A stretch of DNA of 64,000 bases from Nectonema munidae (lineage: Eukaryota; Nematomorpha; Nectonematoida; Nectonematidae). Location: positions 1,923,501 through 1,987,500 of the forward strand of contig JAUIRK010000855.1 in the NCBI GenBank assembly GCA_030549495.1, written 5' to 3'. The notes beneath the pieces are model-generated. The model was given only the letters and a program-made list of their open reading frames with translations. It made no database searches and was not told the origin of the DNA. Both the position numbers and the translations under genes were made by a program. Numbering within the stretch: position 1 is the stretch's first letter; every line of letters starts with the position of its first letter. This document shows positions 41,075-52,468 of this stretch, one piece after another.

Positions 41075-44000
41075 GTATGCTGATATTACTTTTCATTTTT
41101 ACGAATCGCGCTATCCTTTTTACAAGGGGTTTGTAGCTTTCTGTGTCTATTATAGCACATGTGGGCAATTTTCTCTCTAAGAACAGTTTGTAGAGTTTAA
41201 TGCCGCATCCTCTATAATCTCAATTTGAATCCAAATACTTCACTGAAATTTGTGTTTTAAAGTCTTAACCAATCAACGTCTAATGGCATAGAACTAATGG
41301 AAACCGCTTTAACCCGATTTCATGTTGCCTGAGACTTAAAAGAAAAATAGATTTACATCGATTCCTGAGGTTTCCGCATTAAACTCTTTTATGTGGAATG
41401 GAAAATATCTTTGTATTTAAACTTCTAGAAAGATTAATGCTAAAAGATTGTTTTAATCAATATATTTATTTTGTTAACTATTGCTTGAAATTCTAAAAAA
41501 AAAATAAAAATTCTAAAAATAAAAAAAATTTATTACTATATATCAATTTTTATACTATTTGATTATATCTATTTTTTTTTCATCCCACTTTAGGCCAGCT
41601 TTTATATCTCATTTTTAGAGATGACGTTTTTTAGTCTAAACTTGATGAAGTCATAAAATACCACGATGACTAGAGAGCAGTAGAAATCGTTTATTTTCAG
41701 TCCTTTTCAAAACCACAATCAATTTTACCGCGTTGTCTGTCCCCCCTATTTACATTATATCAAACTCGTCAACATTTTTCTTGCAATGTTTTCTCCCATT
41801 TTAATATGTATCGAATAAAATATAGAGCAAAATATATTTTATCGAATATGTTGGAAGTTAGTATTTTAAATGTCTTAAAGAATTAACATCGGGAAATTCA
41901 TCTTGATGGGTCTATTCTATGAGTGTGATTTCATATTTCGAACAAATGTCTTAAAATTTGCTAACATATGGCGAAACATGACGAATATGCCGCTTTCTAC
42001 TGAAAAAGCTGCAATATTTGTGATTGGGGATGTAGCAATTTTTGAATTAAAAAAAACTTTTCAATTATTTTTGTTAAAATTTTGCAATATGTTGTTTTTT
42101 AGAATAAATTTTTATGTTAAAATTTGTATATAATTAACATTGGATGCTTTTTTATTATTAAAAATTATAAATTTTCCAGTTTTCTTTTTTATGAAAAATG
42201 AAAGTAAACACAATTTTTCTTCTAAAACGCAACTTTCGTATCTTGACATATGTGAAAATTGAAAGGGAACGAAATATTATATGTGGAACATCTTTTTGTA
42301 GGTCAGAAAAAGGTCGATGTGCAGAACAAAGGCTATCATGACACTTGCTTCCTGTGTTCTTTGTGCTCAGCGCCCATTGGCTCCTCCAAGTGCTTCATCT
42401 TCAATGAAAACTTCATCTGCAACACCTGTTACGAAAACAAAATTGCCAAAACCTGTGCCATATGTGGCAACGTAATATCATTTATAATTTACCCTAGGTT
42501 ATCATCTTCTTTCATTGCTTACTAGATGTTTTCGAATTTTAATTAAACAAGGGGGTATCCTAGAATTTTTAGTGTACGCCTTAATTAGAGGTCAATGACA
42601 TCAAATTTGAGTTATGACAGCTCTAACAGCATCTCATATTTTTGGTAGGTATCGTCTTCCTATTATAGTAGAAGAAGATTCCCATTATAGATTGCAATAT
42701 TTATGTGTTGTAGACACTTCTATTTGGCCTAATTGAATTACATTTGGATAGTAGTTTTTTGGTGTGTATTTGAAGGAGGAGATATTAAACTAAAAGCTAC
42801 TCATCTTATTATGCTTAAGGCTTCGATTGCAAGCGTATCCCATATGATACGTGAAAGAAATAATTATCGTGGTAATCAATACTAATTACTATATTTTTAC
42901 CTCAATTTGCATAATAGTTGATTGACAAGTGCTCAACCAATTTCTAAATGTGCCTTAACGTCTAAAATTTTGGATACCAATTCTCGGTGTTAGGATGAAT
43001 GTAGAAATAGGATTAGTTTAGTGTTAGCGCAATCGTACATTCATACATCTACTTTTGCATATACATTTTTGACATTCTTGACACAAACCTTCCTATTTAT
43101 TTGTATTAATACACGCCTGACACAAAAAGCATCTAGGCACACACACATGCATACTACATACACATTGATATTGGACACCCAGCATACACTGAGATACTTA
43201 GCCAGAGTTTCCAACTTGAAAACGAAGACAGTAATCTTTTTGTTCTGTAGAAAATCTTTGAGAACATGCTGAAGAGTAAAAATGAGTACTATCACAAGAA
43301 CTGTATCGTTTGCTCTTTCTGCGGAGAATCTCTCGGTGGACAGTCAATCGTCATTCAGGAAGGCAAGCGGTATTGCAGTCGTTGCTATGAAAATTTCTTC
43401 GCCAAAAAATGCCATGTGTGTGTACAGCCCATCTCAGGTTTTTCCTTCATTTTATTCTTTCCTACTTTACAAATGCTTGCCTCAATTTTTCCATTTTTTC
43501 GACAAAATTTAGTTTCCGTTGACCCAGGGGTCACTTCAGTACGGCCTGCAGGCCCGCAATTTTGTTTCCTTGCACTTTTTATTTTATTTTACTTCTTCAT
43601 TTCTTATATTATAAAACTTCGATGTGTATTTTAATTTTTTGAACTTAAAATAAATTAAGTTTTTAACAAAAATAGAAAAAAAGAGAAAGAATTCTCATTT
43701 TCTGCAAAAAAAATATATAAAAAATTAATTGCGTTAGTAGTTAAGATTTCAAAAAAATAAAAATAGTACATGTTAAAGTAATATGATAAAACAAATGAAA
43801 AATAAAATATAAAAAAAGTTGAAAGAAACAAATTTGTAAAAATGGCAAATAGTATTGTAAAAGGACAAAATAGAATTTCTGTCTTTTTTAAGTTCTAAAT
43901 TATCTTTTTTTATTTTGTATTTTAGAAAAATCGTTTAGAATTGAAAAAAAAGATCAGTTAGAAGTAAAAAGTTGGTACCTTGAGTAAAACTGTAAATTCA

Positions 44001-44787
44001 GGGATTACATGAAATCAATAAAAAATCAGTGAATTTATGACATCCGTTTCACTGTATTAAATTCCTAAAAATCACTAGCGATTTCATGCAAAAACTGGAG
44101 TGTCATTTCAGTAATTACATGAAATTAATAGGAATTTCATAAAACACTAGTGAATTCGTGAAATTCTTCCAAGGGAAACTACTGATTTCATGAATTATCT
44201 GAAATTTTTAGGAAGTCCATGAGATCTCTCTTTTCAAAATTTTACTCTAACATATGTATGCATATTGTATAATGTACAATGTACATATTAGATTATGCTC
44301 TGATAAAATGAGAATAGCTTAATAATCGATCCGTTTCCAAAATTTACTTACTCTATCGATGTCGATAATAATCTGTAAATCAATCCGAGATTCACCGATC
44401 CGGTAACTAGAAGATTCCGGTAAATTAGGGAATGCATAACTATTAATCCGGTTGGGTGTGGAATGATGTGGATTTTACGTTTTTCCCAACTGCTCATATG
44501 TTTCTGTATTGGAATATAACATAGGAATATGATCCGGTAACTAGAAGATTCCGGTAAATTAGGGAATGCATAACTATTAATCCGGTTGGGTGTAGAATGA
44601 TGTGGATTTTACGTTTTTCCCAACTGCTCATATGTTTCTGTATTCAGCTGGAATTCAATACATCGTGTTTGAAGATAACTGCTGGCATCCCGATTGCTTC
44701 AACTGTACCAAGTGCAGGAAATCTCTGAAAGAAGAAGGATTCAATATGGACACGGGGAATGTGGTTTGCATGACATGCGCCGGCTAA
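41030..44787 (+). CDS. FHL-type LIM protein, last four exons (three LIM domains)
   Basis: Four exons (41,030-41,074; 42,302-42,471; 43,251-43,437; 44,648-44,787) join in matching phases (1, 0, 1) to give three complete C-terminal LIM domains with all zinc ligands: CTKC...HDTCFLCSLC...CNTC, CAIC...HKNCIVCSFC...CSRC and CHVC...HPDCFNCTKC...CMTC. The linkers CYENKIAKTCAIC and CYENFFAKKCHVC are close to those of four-and-a-half-LIM (FHL/Limpet) proteins, and the protein ends two residues after the last zinc site, as FHLs nearly do. LIM domains are protein-docking modules acting at the cytoskeleton and in transcription. The N-terminal part is not resolved. Introns contain a CA-bearing repeat copy and a tandem duplication. 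Confidence 0.88.
41075..42301. other. LIM-gene intron with a repeat copy
   Basis: 41,423-41,510 repeats 40,142-40,230. The rest is AT-rich with no other feature. Confidence 0.4.
42302..42471 (+). CDS. LIM-gene exon (rest of LIM-1, start of LIM-2)
   Basis: From GQKKVDVQNKGYHDTCFLC through FIFNENFICNTCYENKIAK to TCAICGN, then GTAATA. Phase 1 in and 0 out. Confidence 0.9.
42472..42899. other. LIM-gene intron, 5' part
   Basis: Plain intron sequence before the dispersed repeat. Confidence 0.4.
42900..43203 (+). repeat. CA-bearing dispersed repeat, copy 3
   Basis: It shares CCTCAATTTGCATAATAG, GACAAGTGCTCAACCAAT, GTTAGCGCAATCGTACAT, ACATTCTTGACACAAAC and TTCCTATTTATTTGTATTAA with copies 1 and 2. 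Its CA tract is only about 10 bases (GGCACACACACATG). The last landmark is CACTGAGATACTTAG. Confidence 0.8.
43251..43437 (+). CDS. LIM-gene exon (rest of LIM-2, start of LIM-3)
   Basis: KIFENMLKSKNEYYHKNC then IVCSFCGESLGGQSIV, RYCSRCYENFFAKKCHVC, VQPIS, ending in phase 1 at CAG|GTTTTT. Confidence 0.9.
43438..44396. other. LIM-gene last intron, with TTTCATGAAAT-rich patch
   Basis: 43,990-44,230 is built of variants of CATGAAAT(C/T)AATA and GTGAATTT/GAATTTCAT, a degenerate and partly self-complementary repeat. The remainder is A/T-rich. Confidence 0.45.
44397..44655. repeat. 134-bp-spaced tandem duplication spanning a splice acceptor
   Basis: 44,397-44,515 and 44,531-44,649 are identical except for one base and the junction. 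The downstream copy contains the working acceptor TGTATTCAG|CTGGAAT of the last LIM exon. The upstream copy reads TGTATTGGAAT, lacking exactly the five bases CAGCT, so it has no acceptor. Confidence 0.85.
44648..44787 (+). CDS. LIM-gene terminal exon (LIM-3)
   Basis: GIQYIVFEDNCWHPDCFNC, TKCRKSLKEEGFNMDTG, NVVCMTCAG then TAA. The completed codon AG|CT gives Gly-free ISAG, consistent with the LIM fold. Confidence 0.92.
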
Positions 44788-45057
44788 AAACGCAACTTCC
44801 CAGCTTCGCACAATCCCTCCTTCATTTCTTTCCTTCTTCCTCACCCACTCTCATGTCACTCATCATCTCCTCTCACCTGGTAAATAATCCTCGCAAACAT
44901 ACCTGATGCCGTGATCCTGCATTTGACCAAGTGTATTTAAAAACTATTTTGAGATTTTTCTGGATTTTTTGCTGTCCTAATGCAATTCATATACTCTCTA
45001 CCATTCATCATCATCATCATCATTGACACTACTCTCTTTGCTTATTTTCTTCAAAAT

Positions 45058-45063
45058 AATAAA
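45058..45063 (+). terminator. Candidate poly(A) signal of the LIM gene
   Basis: AATAAA about 270 bases after the stop codon, preceded by a short (ATC)n run. Confidence 0.4.
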
Positions 45064-45222
45064 TGATCTTTTTGCCTTCAACGCATCTCCCATCTTCTCT
45101 GATATTCCATAAATAACAGCCAACAACATATGGTATTTATGAGACATTGACCTTTTGAAATAAGTAGGTAATTTAGAATTTACTTCAACAAGATGTGTAT
45201 TTTGCAAAAAAATATATAATAT

Positions 45223-45351
45223 GGTAAAGGTACTGCGTGGGGTGTTTTCATCGAAAAGGCACAATTGTGCCGCTTATATCGAACTATGAAGAAATTAGGC
45301 TTGATGCGGGATCGAACCCAAGACTTATCCAAAGCCAGTATCTAACTAACT
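45223..45351 (-). mobile_element. tRNA-related SINE, near full length
   Basis: The minus strand reads GTTAGTTAGATACTGG, AAGTCTTGGGTTCGATCCC, ATAGTTCGATATAAGCGGCA, CAATTGTGCCTTTTCGATG, AAAACACCCCACGCAGTACC and TTTACC. It is the best single representative of the family in this window. Confidence 0.8.
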
Positions 45352-46417
45352 TTACTCACGTATTTAACTTTTAATTTAATGATTTACTCACGTAAAGCTA
45401 GTAAGATAAAGTAGTAGAGATCAAGATAGCGTAAAAAATATTGTCAAAACTTTTCAAAATATTTTTTTGAACAAATTAACAATAATTCGAAGTCTTTCAA
45501 ATGTTTTTGAGTTAAATTTTTTAGACAAGTTATTGAATAAATAAGGCATGATATTTCAATACATTGAACTATTCAAACTTAAAAATTGAGGTTACGCAAA
45601 GTAACATTTTAATTATTGTAAGTGACCTGGTCACAGAAAACTGAGCTAAAGTTGTTCGCTTTTTCAACATCAGAGTTAGCAGATCCGATTAATTCAGTGA
45701 ACATGCTCGCTCTTCTCCTCTGCTTCACATAGGACACTCTTTCGTTCCTGTTTTGTCACATATATAGCAATGAGGCAAAATATGCTAAAATCTTCAAGTG
45801 TAAATCTGTTGAGATTTCTTATCTAAATGGAGTTCATTTTATCCATATTGATTGAATTTCCAATTGTTTCTTTCAAATTTTTAGTTAAACCTAGAAAATG
45901 CATTTCTAACGTTCATACGCCCTCTTCTTCCGGTCCCACTACTTCCAATATTCTGTAGAATAAGGAGCAATCAAACTCTGGTCATATGTCATTGACGCTT
46001 GTAGAACATGATAAAGAAGGAATATAGCTTCTCCTATCAGAATTTTGTCGATGAGAAAGGCTTGAAGAAGCTTGCTTAGCTGGCTAACATCTGGTCGATA
46101 GTGTAACGATTATATAGGCCCAAAGTTTACTTATAGATATAGTATCTAAGAAACTATAAAAAACAAAAAAATAGATGGCGTTAATAAAATTTTGAGGGAA
46201 ATTTTTCAGTTATGTATAATTTTTTGAGATTGAGATGGTATTTCTGAAATTTGTTAATATATATTTAAATTAAAACAGATGTGAATGTCTTAAAATAAGT
46301 TTCTTATCTCTGAAAGTATGTGTGCTTATGATTTGACTGGAAGATTTTAAATATTCTCCAATTTTCTCAATTTAAGCATGAAAATTGTCTCATTTTTAGA
46401 TTTTTTTTCTTACCATA
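45352..46417. other. Intergenic sequence
   Basis: No supported gene. A short protein-like stretch (KPRKCISNVHTPSSSGPTTS) follows an acceptor-like TTTTTAG at about 45,884 but ends in a stop and is not identified. Confidence 0.35.
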
Positions 46418-46435
46418 ATATAATCTTCCATGATT

Positions 46436-46621
46436 ATACAGACAGGTATGACAATATGCGAGATCGAACCGATTTTCTATGGATCAATACTAAACAGTCC
46501 ATTGCTGGGTCAGCTAAAAAATTTTACAGGGCTTCAAAGACAATGGAATCATGAAAATTTTAAGCTTCTTAAAAAGATAAATGAAAATGTTTGTGATATG
46601 CATGATGAATTTGATGATTGA
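46436..46621 (+). CDS. Unidentified terminal-exon-like ORF
   Basis: After an acceptor-like TGATTATACAG the frame encodes TGMTICEIEPIFYGSILNS, PLLGQLKNFTGLQRQWNHEN, FKLLKKINENVCDMHDEF and DD, then TGA. The composition is protein-like (aromatic and charged residues well mixed), and AATAAA follows at about 46,840. I do not recognise the family and found no upstream exon; it could end a small plus-strand gene lying between 45.1 and 46.4 kb. Confidence 0.4.
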   Translation: MQTGMTICEIEPIFYGSILNSPLLGQLKNFTGLQRQWNHENFKLLKKINENVCDMHDEFDD

Positions 46622-48041
46622 ATTGATTGATAAAAAAAATTCTTTCTCTTACAAAAAAAGAGGATTTTAAAATTTTTTTAAATATTTGAACACTCTTAGG
46701 AAGAGAAAAGGAAACATTTATGATTTGAATTGAAGAAAGGAAACAAAAACATTAAACAGTGATTTTCAACATATATATATATAGGCGTATTTGTATTTGT
46801 TTATGAACATATATACACACATATGGGAAGATAAATCAATAACGAATAAAATTGATTAAAGCTAAAAAAAAAAAAGGTTTTTTCAAATATCAACAAGTTT
46901 GTCTTCTCTTTTGAGAAGAAATGATTACTTAAAATTTGTATGCAATAGAAAAAAAGGAAATTGTAATGATTGATTATTATCATTATTATTATTAATAATT
47001 TCCAACTAGTGGATAACAGATCAAATGTTGATGAAGATGAAGATGAAGATGATGATATCGGTATACAAGTATAAAAGGATGATTATTTTGATGTACAAGT
47101 ATTTTCCATTTTGGCACGCTGTAACAACTTGGAGTGGAAGAAAAATTGAGAAAGAAGAACAATTTGGCGCTTAAAGAAGAATTGAAGAACTTTTCAAACT
47201 TAGTTCCATATTTCATTTAGATTTGGATGCGGATGGGTTTTTTGATTTTTTTTCTTCGGAAAAAAGTATCTCTTTCTTTCTTCTCTCGTGTCAAATAATT
47301 CGGATTCAGTTTCATCTGGAAAAAAAGACTTCATTTTAAATTTCCATTTCATCAAAAGTACAATTGATTTGTCATATTAAAAATTTGAAAAAGAGTTAAA
47401 ATTGGAAAATTTAAAAATATTGATTCCGTTAAAGACTTAATAATTTTTACTCACGATATTTGGATAAAGAAAAAAAGAGTTTTACAAGTAGTCAAAAGTA
47501 ATTATTTTGTTCAAAATTTTTTTGTTTGCGAATCAAAACTTCTGTATGGAGATAAAAAAAACTTTTTAAACTATATTTTTAAATGTAATTACATCATTTT
47601 ATATTGCTTATCTTGTCATTCAAAAACACTATGGAAAATAATTGTAATTATCTGTTTTCTATATTTTTTGATTTGACTTAGTTTTTAGTTCCTTACTTCC
47701 ACAGACATTGCTATGCTTTTTACTTTCCAGAAACGCCATTTAATGTGTTCGTTGGCTTGAGTATGTTTTGCTCTTTAAGTGATTTTTTTTTACTTTTCCA
47801 ATGCGACAACGGTCTGTAAAGCGATATGCAACATGGTCTATATGAACTTTTTAGAGTCGGTATGCCATATGTGTCTTTTTAATCCATCGTGTTTTCAATT
47901 ATATGAATGACACATAAAAATATAGTGAACTGCAATGATACATATCTATTTTATATTATTATTTCTCTTTATAAGTAAGATTTGATAATAAACTTAATCA
48001 CGCTATAGATTCGATGAACATGAAACATTTGGGCGTGCGTA
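46622..48041. other. Intergenic sequence
   Basis: AT-rich. A GATGAAGAT-type triplet run lies at 47,030-47,060. No gene supported on either strand. Confidence 0.4.
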
Positions 48042-48097
48042 GGGTTGGTTAGATGCTGGATTCGATAACTCAAGGTCTTGGGTTCGATCCCGCATCC
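48042..48097 (+). mobile_element. tRNA-related SINE, head only
   Basis: GGGTTGGTTAGATGCTGG, TTCGATAACTCAAGGTCTTG and GGTTCGATCCCGCATC, then a break into unrelated sequence. Confidence 0.65.
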
Positions 48098-48469
48098 CCT
48101 ATGTTATCTTTGTTCTTGCATTTATTTTTTTATTCCTAAGATCTATGATAAAATTTATTTTAAAAGCAATATGATTTGCGCCGTGAACAAAGAAAAAATC
48201 CACGGACATAATCTAACATGAAGAGATAATATTGATACCGAGGAATGATAATAATGATAAACCATTTCTATTTAGTCAGTTAGTTAGTAAATTGATTAGT
48301 CAATTTTATGTCAATCAATAATTAATTATATTAACCAATCAGAATCATTCTACCTACACACAGACAGATGCTAGGGTATGATAAGATAGATTTTCTTTGA
48401 ATCAGTAAGGTTCTGTGTGTCGACGTTATGTCCAGCAATATATGCATTGTCTTTATCCATAACATAGGG

Positions 48470-50910
48470 CAGGGTTGTCCAAACCGCGGCCCGCGGGCCG
48501 CATGCGGCCCGCGACCCCCTTCAATGCGGCCCGCGGTCTTTTCTAGAAAACCTTTGAAAATTAGTATTATTTAGACATTTATTGAGTTACTTTGAAAAAA
48601 GTTGTTTCTTCCTAAACTTTATTTAAATTTGAATTGGAATATTATTTAATCTTATATAATTTTAGTTTTACTTAATCCTCTATATCACATACTTTTTTTT
48701 TCATTTCAGACTTAGTGCCACATTTTTACGATGGCTCAGAAAAGAAAAATCTCTGATGAAAAGCGTCAGTTCAAGGATAGTTGGGAATTGAGATTCCTGG
48801 TGAAAGAACAAAGTGGTCGAGTTTTATGTTTAATTTGTAATGACATAATATCTGTTATGAAAGAGTACAATGTACAACGACATTACAGCACTCTTCATGT
48901 CACTGGATATGATAAATACACTGGTGAGGCGCGGCGAGTCCTACTCAAAGATCTCAAATCAAACCTGCGTGCGCGTCAAGAAAAGATTTTCCAATTAGTG
49001 AAGCCTTCGTCTTCTACAACCATTGCTTCTTATGATGTATCACTTTTGATGGCCAAATCAAAAAAGGCATTCGCTGACGGTGATCTCATCAAGCGATGTG
49101 CAATAGCTATGGGAAAGGCCATGGGCTTTAAAGATGCAGCTCGTGAGTTTGAAAAAATTCCACTCTCGCATCAAACTGTTGCCAGACGTGTTGATGAGCT
49201 TAGCAATTTTGTTCAGGAGAAGGTCAAGAATCAAATTCAGCAATCTGTTTATTTTTCTCTCGCTCTTGATGAAAGCACAGATATAAGGGATGTCAGTCAG
49301 TTGATTATTTTTGTTAGAAGTATTGATTCACAGTTTAATGTCAGTGAGGAGTTACTCGGCTTAATCCCACTTTTTACCACTACGAAAGGATCTGATGTTT
49401 ATGAAGCGCTAAATTCTTTAGTGAGCGAATATGGGGGCTTTCAGAAATGCTCTTGCATTGTTACAGATGGTGCCAAATCAATGACTGGAGCTAAAAGGGG
49501 GCTGAAAGCGTACTTGAGAGATGCTGGAGTTGACTGTCCAATGTTTCATTGCATTATTCATCAAGAATCGTTATCTAGTCGCTGTATACGTTTATCTGAT
49601 GTAATGCAGCATGTATTCAAAATTATTAATTTCATTAGAGGCGGTAATAAAGCGTTGAGACATCGTCTATTTGTTGATTTCTTGAGAGATTTAGATACAG
49701 AATTTTCTGACGTTTCACTCCATTCTACTGTTCGTTGGCTCAGTGCTGGGAAATGTCTGCAGCAGTTCTTCAGTCTGCGTAATGAGATTCTAAACTTTTT
49801 TAGAAGAACTGAGTGTAGACACTGATGGGTTTAAAGGTTTATTGAAAGACGTCAACTTTCTGAAAGGTCTAGCATTCCTCACTGATATTACTCAGCATCT
49901 GAATACGCTCAATTTAAATTTACAGGGTAAGAATCAAACAATCTCTTCTCTGTATGGTTTCGTAGATGGCTTCCGCAACAAATTATGCCTCTTCAAAAGT
50001 AATCTGCAAAGTAACATTCTACTTCACTTTCCAAGTTGTGATGTTATTTCTAGAGAAATAGAGGACAATAACTTCTGCTGCTTTGTTGAAACTCTTGATA
50101 CCCTGATTGAAGACTTCAACAAGCGATTTAAAGATTTTCAGCGCCTTGAGAAAAACTTCAATGTATTCAATGCTCCGCTGACTATTAATATATCAGAAGC
50201 CGATGAAGATTTGCAGCTTGAGTTGTGTGACTTGCAAAGAGACCGGTTTTTATTAAGCAAAGATACACTGCCAATCACTCAATTTTGGCCTCTTCTTTCT
50301 GAACAGCATTATCCTAATTTACGCCGTTTTGGATTGCACTTGCTGTCAATGTTTGGAAGTACCTACCTTTGTGAAGCAGCATTTTCCGCAATGAAGTCGG
50401 TTAAATCCAAAGAGAGGAATCTACTTAATCAAACATCTCTCGAAGCCTGCCTTCGTTTAGCCTTAACCTCAGTTGACATTGACACAAAGGAGCTAATTTC
50501 CAAAATGCAGGCACACCCATCCCACTGAATTTTAATTAAACTGTATGTTGTTTTTATTAAAAAATTTATTAATAAAAATGCTTCCTTAATATACTTCTTT
50601 AAATATTTTTTACGAATATATTTAAGGTTTGATTCTTAATCATACTTGTCAATTATTTTTAAGGTTTCCTAGTCTACTAACGTTTCTCAAAATTTCCACT
50701 CTTTCTTATTCGTAATATTCACATCTTAGCTTCTTTAATACCCGGCAATATTTTTTATGATAAATATAAAGGTTCATTTACATGTACATGTTTTACTTTA
50801 CATCTGGTATGGTAAGACAAGGCATATGTAGAAAAATGTAAACTGCGGCCCGCAATCTACTTTCCTTTGCCGAATGCGGCCCGCGTCCCCATAAAGTTTG
50901 GACAACCCTG
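48470..50910 (+). mobile_element. Autonomous hAT transposon, nearly intact
   Basis: 2,441 bp with perfect 15-bp terminal inverted repeats (CAGGGTTGTCCAAAC) and a perfect 8-bp target-site duplication ACATAGGG at 48,462-48,469 and 50,911-50,918. GCGGCCCGC motifs are repeated near both ends (four left, two right) and may be transposase-binding sites. One transposase gene fills most of the interior. The intact ends and TSD argue for a recent insertion, here into a LINE tail. Confidence 0.95.
48731..50528 (+). CDS. hAT transposase (Charlie/ZBED5-GTF2IRD2-like), one frameshift
   Basis: Two overlapping frames, 48,731-49,825 (364 codons) and about 49,810-50,528 (about 235 codons), together span one transposase of about 600 residues. 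The domains are an N-terminal BED-like zinc finger (CLICNDIISVMKEYNVQRHY, STLH), an RNase-H-like core with ALDESTDIRDVSQL and VTDGAKSMTGAKRG around the first two catalytic Asp, HSTVRWLSAGK, and a C-terminal hATC dimerisation block (FGSTYLCEAAFSAMKSVKSK, ERNLLNQ). The frame changes at a run of six T at 49,796-49,801; one T fewer would make it continuous, so a single-base indel or a sequencing error separates the frames. It catalyses cut-and-paste transposition in the nucleus. Confidence 0.93.
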
Positions 50911-51210
50911 ACATAGGGGATACTAGAAATTTTATTATGAGTGCTCAAAGTGTATGGAATAGTTTGCCCTTTCAATTGAGAATCATTGAAGACTTAAGCT
51001 TCTTCAAGAAAAGTTTGAAGATATATCTATTTTCCTATGATTGATTACATGGCAAACTGATTTCAAATGATTTTACTCCGACTTTAAACTCTTTCCTGTC
51101 AATGATATTTCTCATTTTGGCTTTGTTTATTTGTATATATAGCGAGACTGAGCGTACAGAATTTTAAAATAACAGTTAGTTCGTTTTAAATAAATTCATT
51201 CATTCATAAA

Positions 51211-52265
51211 TTTAAAAAAAATTTTCTCTCTCCCTTAATCAATAGAAAAAATTTACCGTATCCTGGGTAATTATTTATCTTTATTAAAATATGGAATTCA
51301 ATTCTTTCTTTAGATTTATGATATAAAAAAAATTGGAACTTTTTTCAAAATAAATTTTTTGTCTATAGAGCAAAATTATTTCCGGCATGAAAGAAGAAAA
51401 GCTTTAGCGACATCTAAAGATATACTAATAATAATGAATTGTTTTTATTAAATATAGCATTATTATTTTTTTAGATTCATAATAAAATAAAAAAAAATTT
51501 TTTTTTTTATTCATATTAAACTTTTTTTCTTGATTAATAAGCTTAAAGAAAAAGATTTACCGACTCCAGATGAATCATTATCTTTGTCAAATGAATGACA
51601 GTATTTTGGATACTCATTCTTTTTTGAATAGTTCGAGTAGTGATTGACTTTGTTCTGAGCTTCTAAAATAAGTTTGCAAGAATCTTAACTATGTTAGGAT
51701 ATCCTCATTAAAAAGAGGGTGAAAAAGTTTATATTCAAATATTTTCTAAAAGTTTATAGGCATAGGCGTAATAATTAAGACATTTGGTCTACTTGTCTTG
51801 CTTGAAAAAGCAACGTGGTTCTTTTTATGGTGACATGGCAAAAATTTCACACACACCAAAAGTTTCGCATATGCTAGGGTTAAAAAAGAAGATTTAGTTC
51901 CTAATAATTTTCCATCCCAATAGCGATCTTTCTGAATTATGCCGCTTCTGATATTTCCTCTCAAGATTTTTAAAGTCTTGATTACCCAAGATTCAAAGAT
52001 ATCTTATCTTCTAGATTCTCTCGAAAAAAATTAATTTGTCTGTATACTTTTTATATTTTGTATAGAGATGTTTTTTTAAAAGATTTATTTTTTATGAAAT
52101 TGCGGGATTTAAAGAATCTTTATTTTAAGTTCTCCTTTTTCTAGAAAATTTTATATCCATAAATCAGAATGTCTATTTTCGGATTACTATTATTATCGAG
52201 GCTTTGCATAAAGTAATTTAGCTAGAGTAAATTTAAAGGCATAAAGATAGTTTCTTTCATCGACT
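51211..52265. other. Intergenic, AT-rich
   Basis: No supported feature. Confidence 0.4.
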
Positions 52266-52284
52266 AAGATTTGTTAATATTACG

Positions 52285-52468
52285 GAGCTTACTTGAAGCG
52301 ATTAGACATCCTTTGGCTTTGCATGAGCAGGAAATTTCATCAAAATCCGAAGATCCGTTGGAGCGTGAGGATTCTGAAAACTGTGAATCTCTGGTTGAAG
52401 CTTTAGATGAATTACATTTGCTTACACAGCCAAAGTTTTTGGAATTTTTGTATTTGTTCTATTTGTAA
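52285..52468 (+). CDS. Unidentified exon-like ORF
   Basis: It reads LLEAIRHPLALHEQEISSKS, EDPLEREDSENCESLVEALD and ELHLLTQPKFLEFLYLFYL, then a stop; AATAAA follows at about 52,514. The charged, leucine-rich composition is protein-like, but the family is not recognised and the 5' boundary is unknown. Confidence 0.3.

Larger units (their letters stand above)
48405..51210 (+). mobile_element. LINE 3' end, split by a hAT insertion
   Basis: Beyond the hAT element (from 50,919) the frame reads MSAQSVWNSLPFQLRIIEDL, SFFKKSLKIYLFSYD and a stop. This is the typical C-terminus of Jockey/CR1-like LINE ORF2 (AAKLWNSLP...LSSFKSKLK-FL). Upstream of the hAT (48,405-48,469) the same frame is open. The copy ends in TAAATAAATTCATTCATTC, a short tandem tail of LINE style, near 51,210. 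Only the last few hundred bases of the LINE are present. Confidence 0.7.

Noticed and set aside
45884-45950. Acceptor-like TTTTTAG followed by a short open frame
   Set aside because: Ends in a stop after 24 codons, no homology recognised, and no matching upstream exon.
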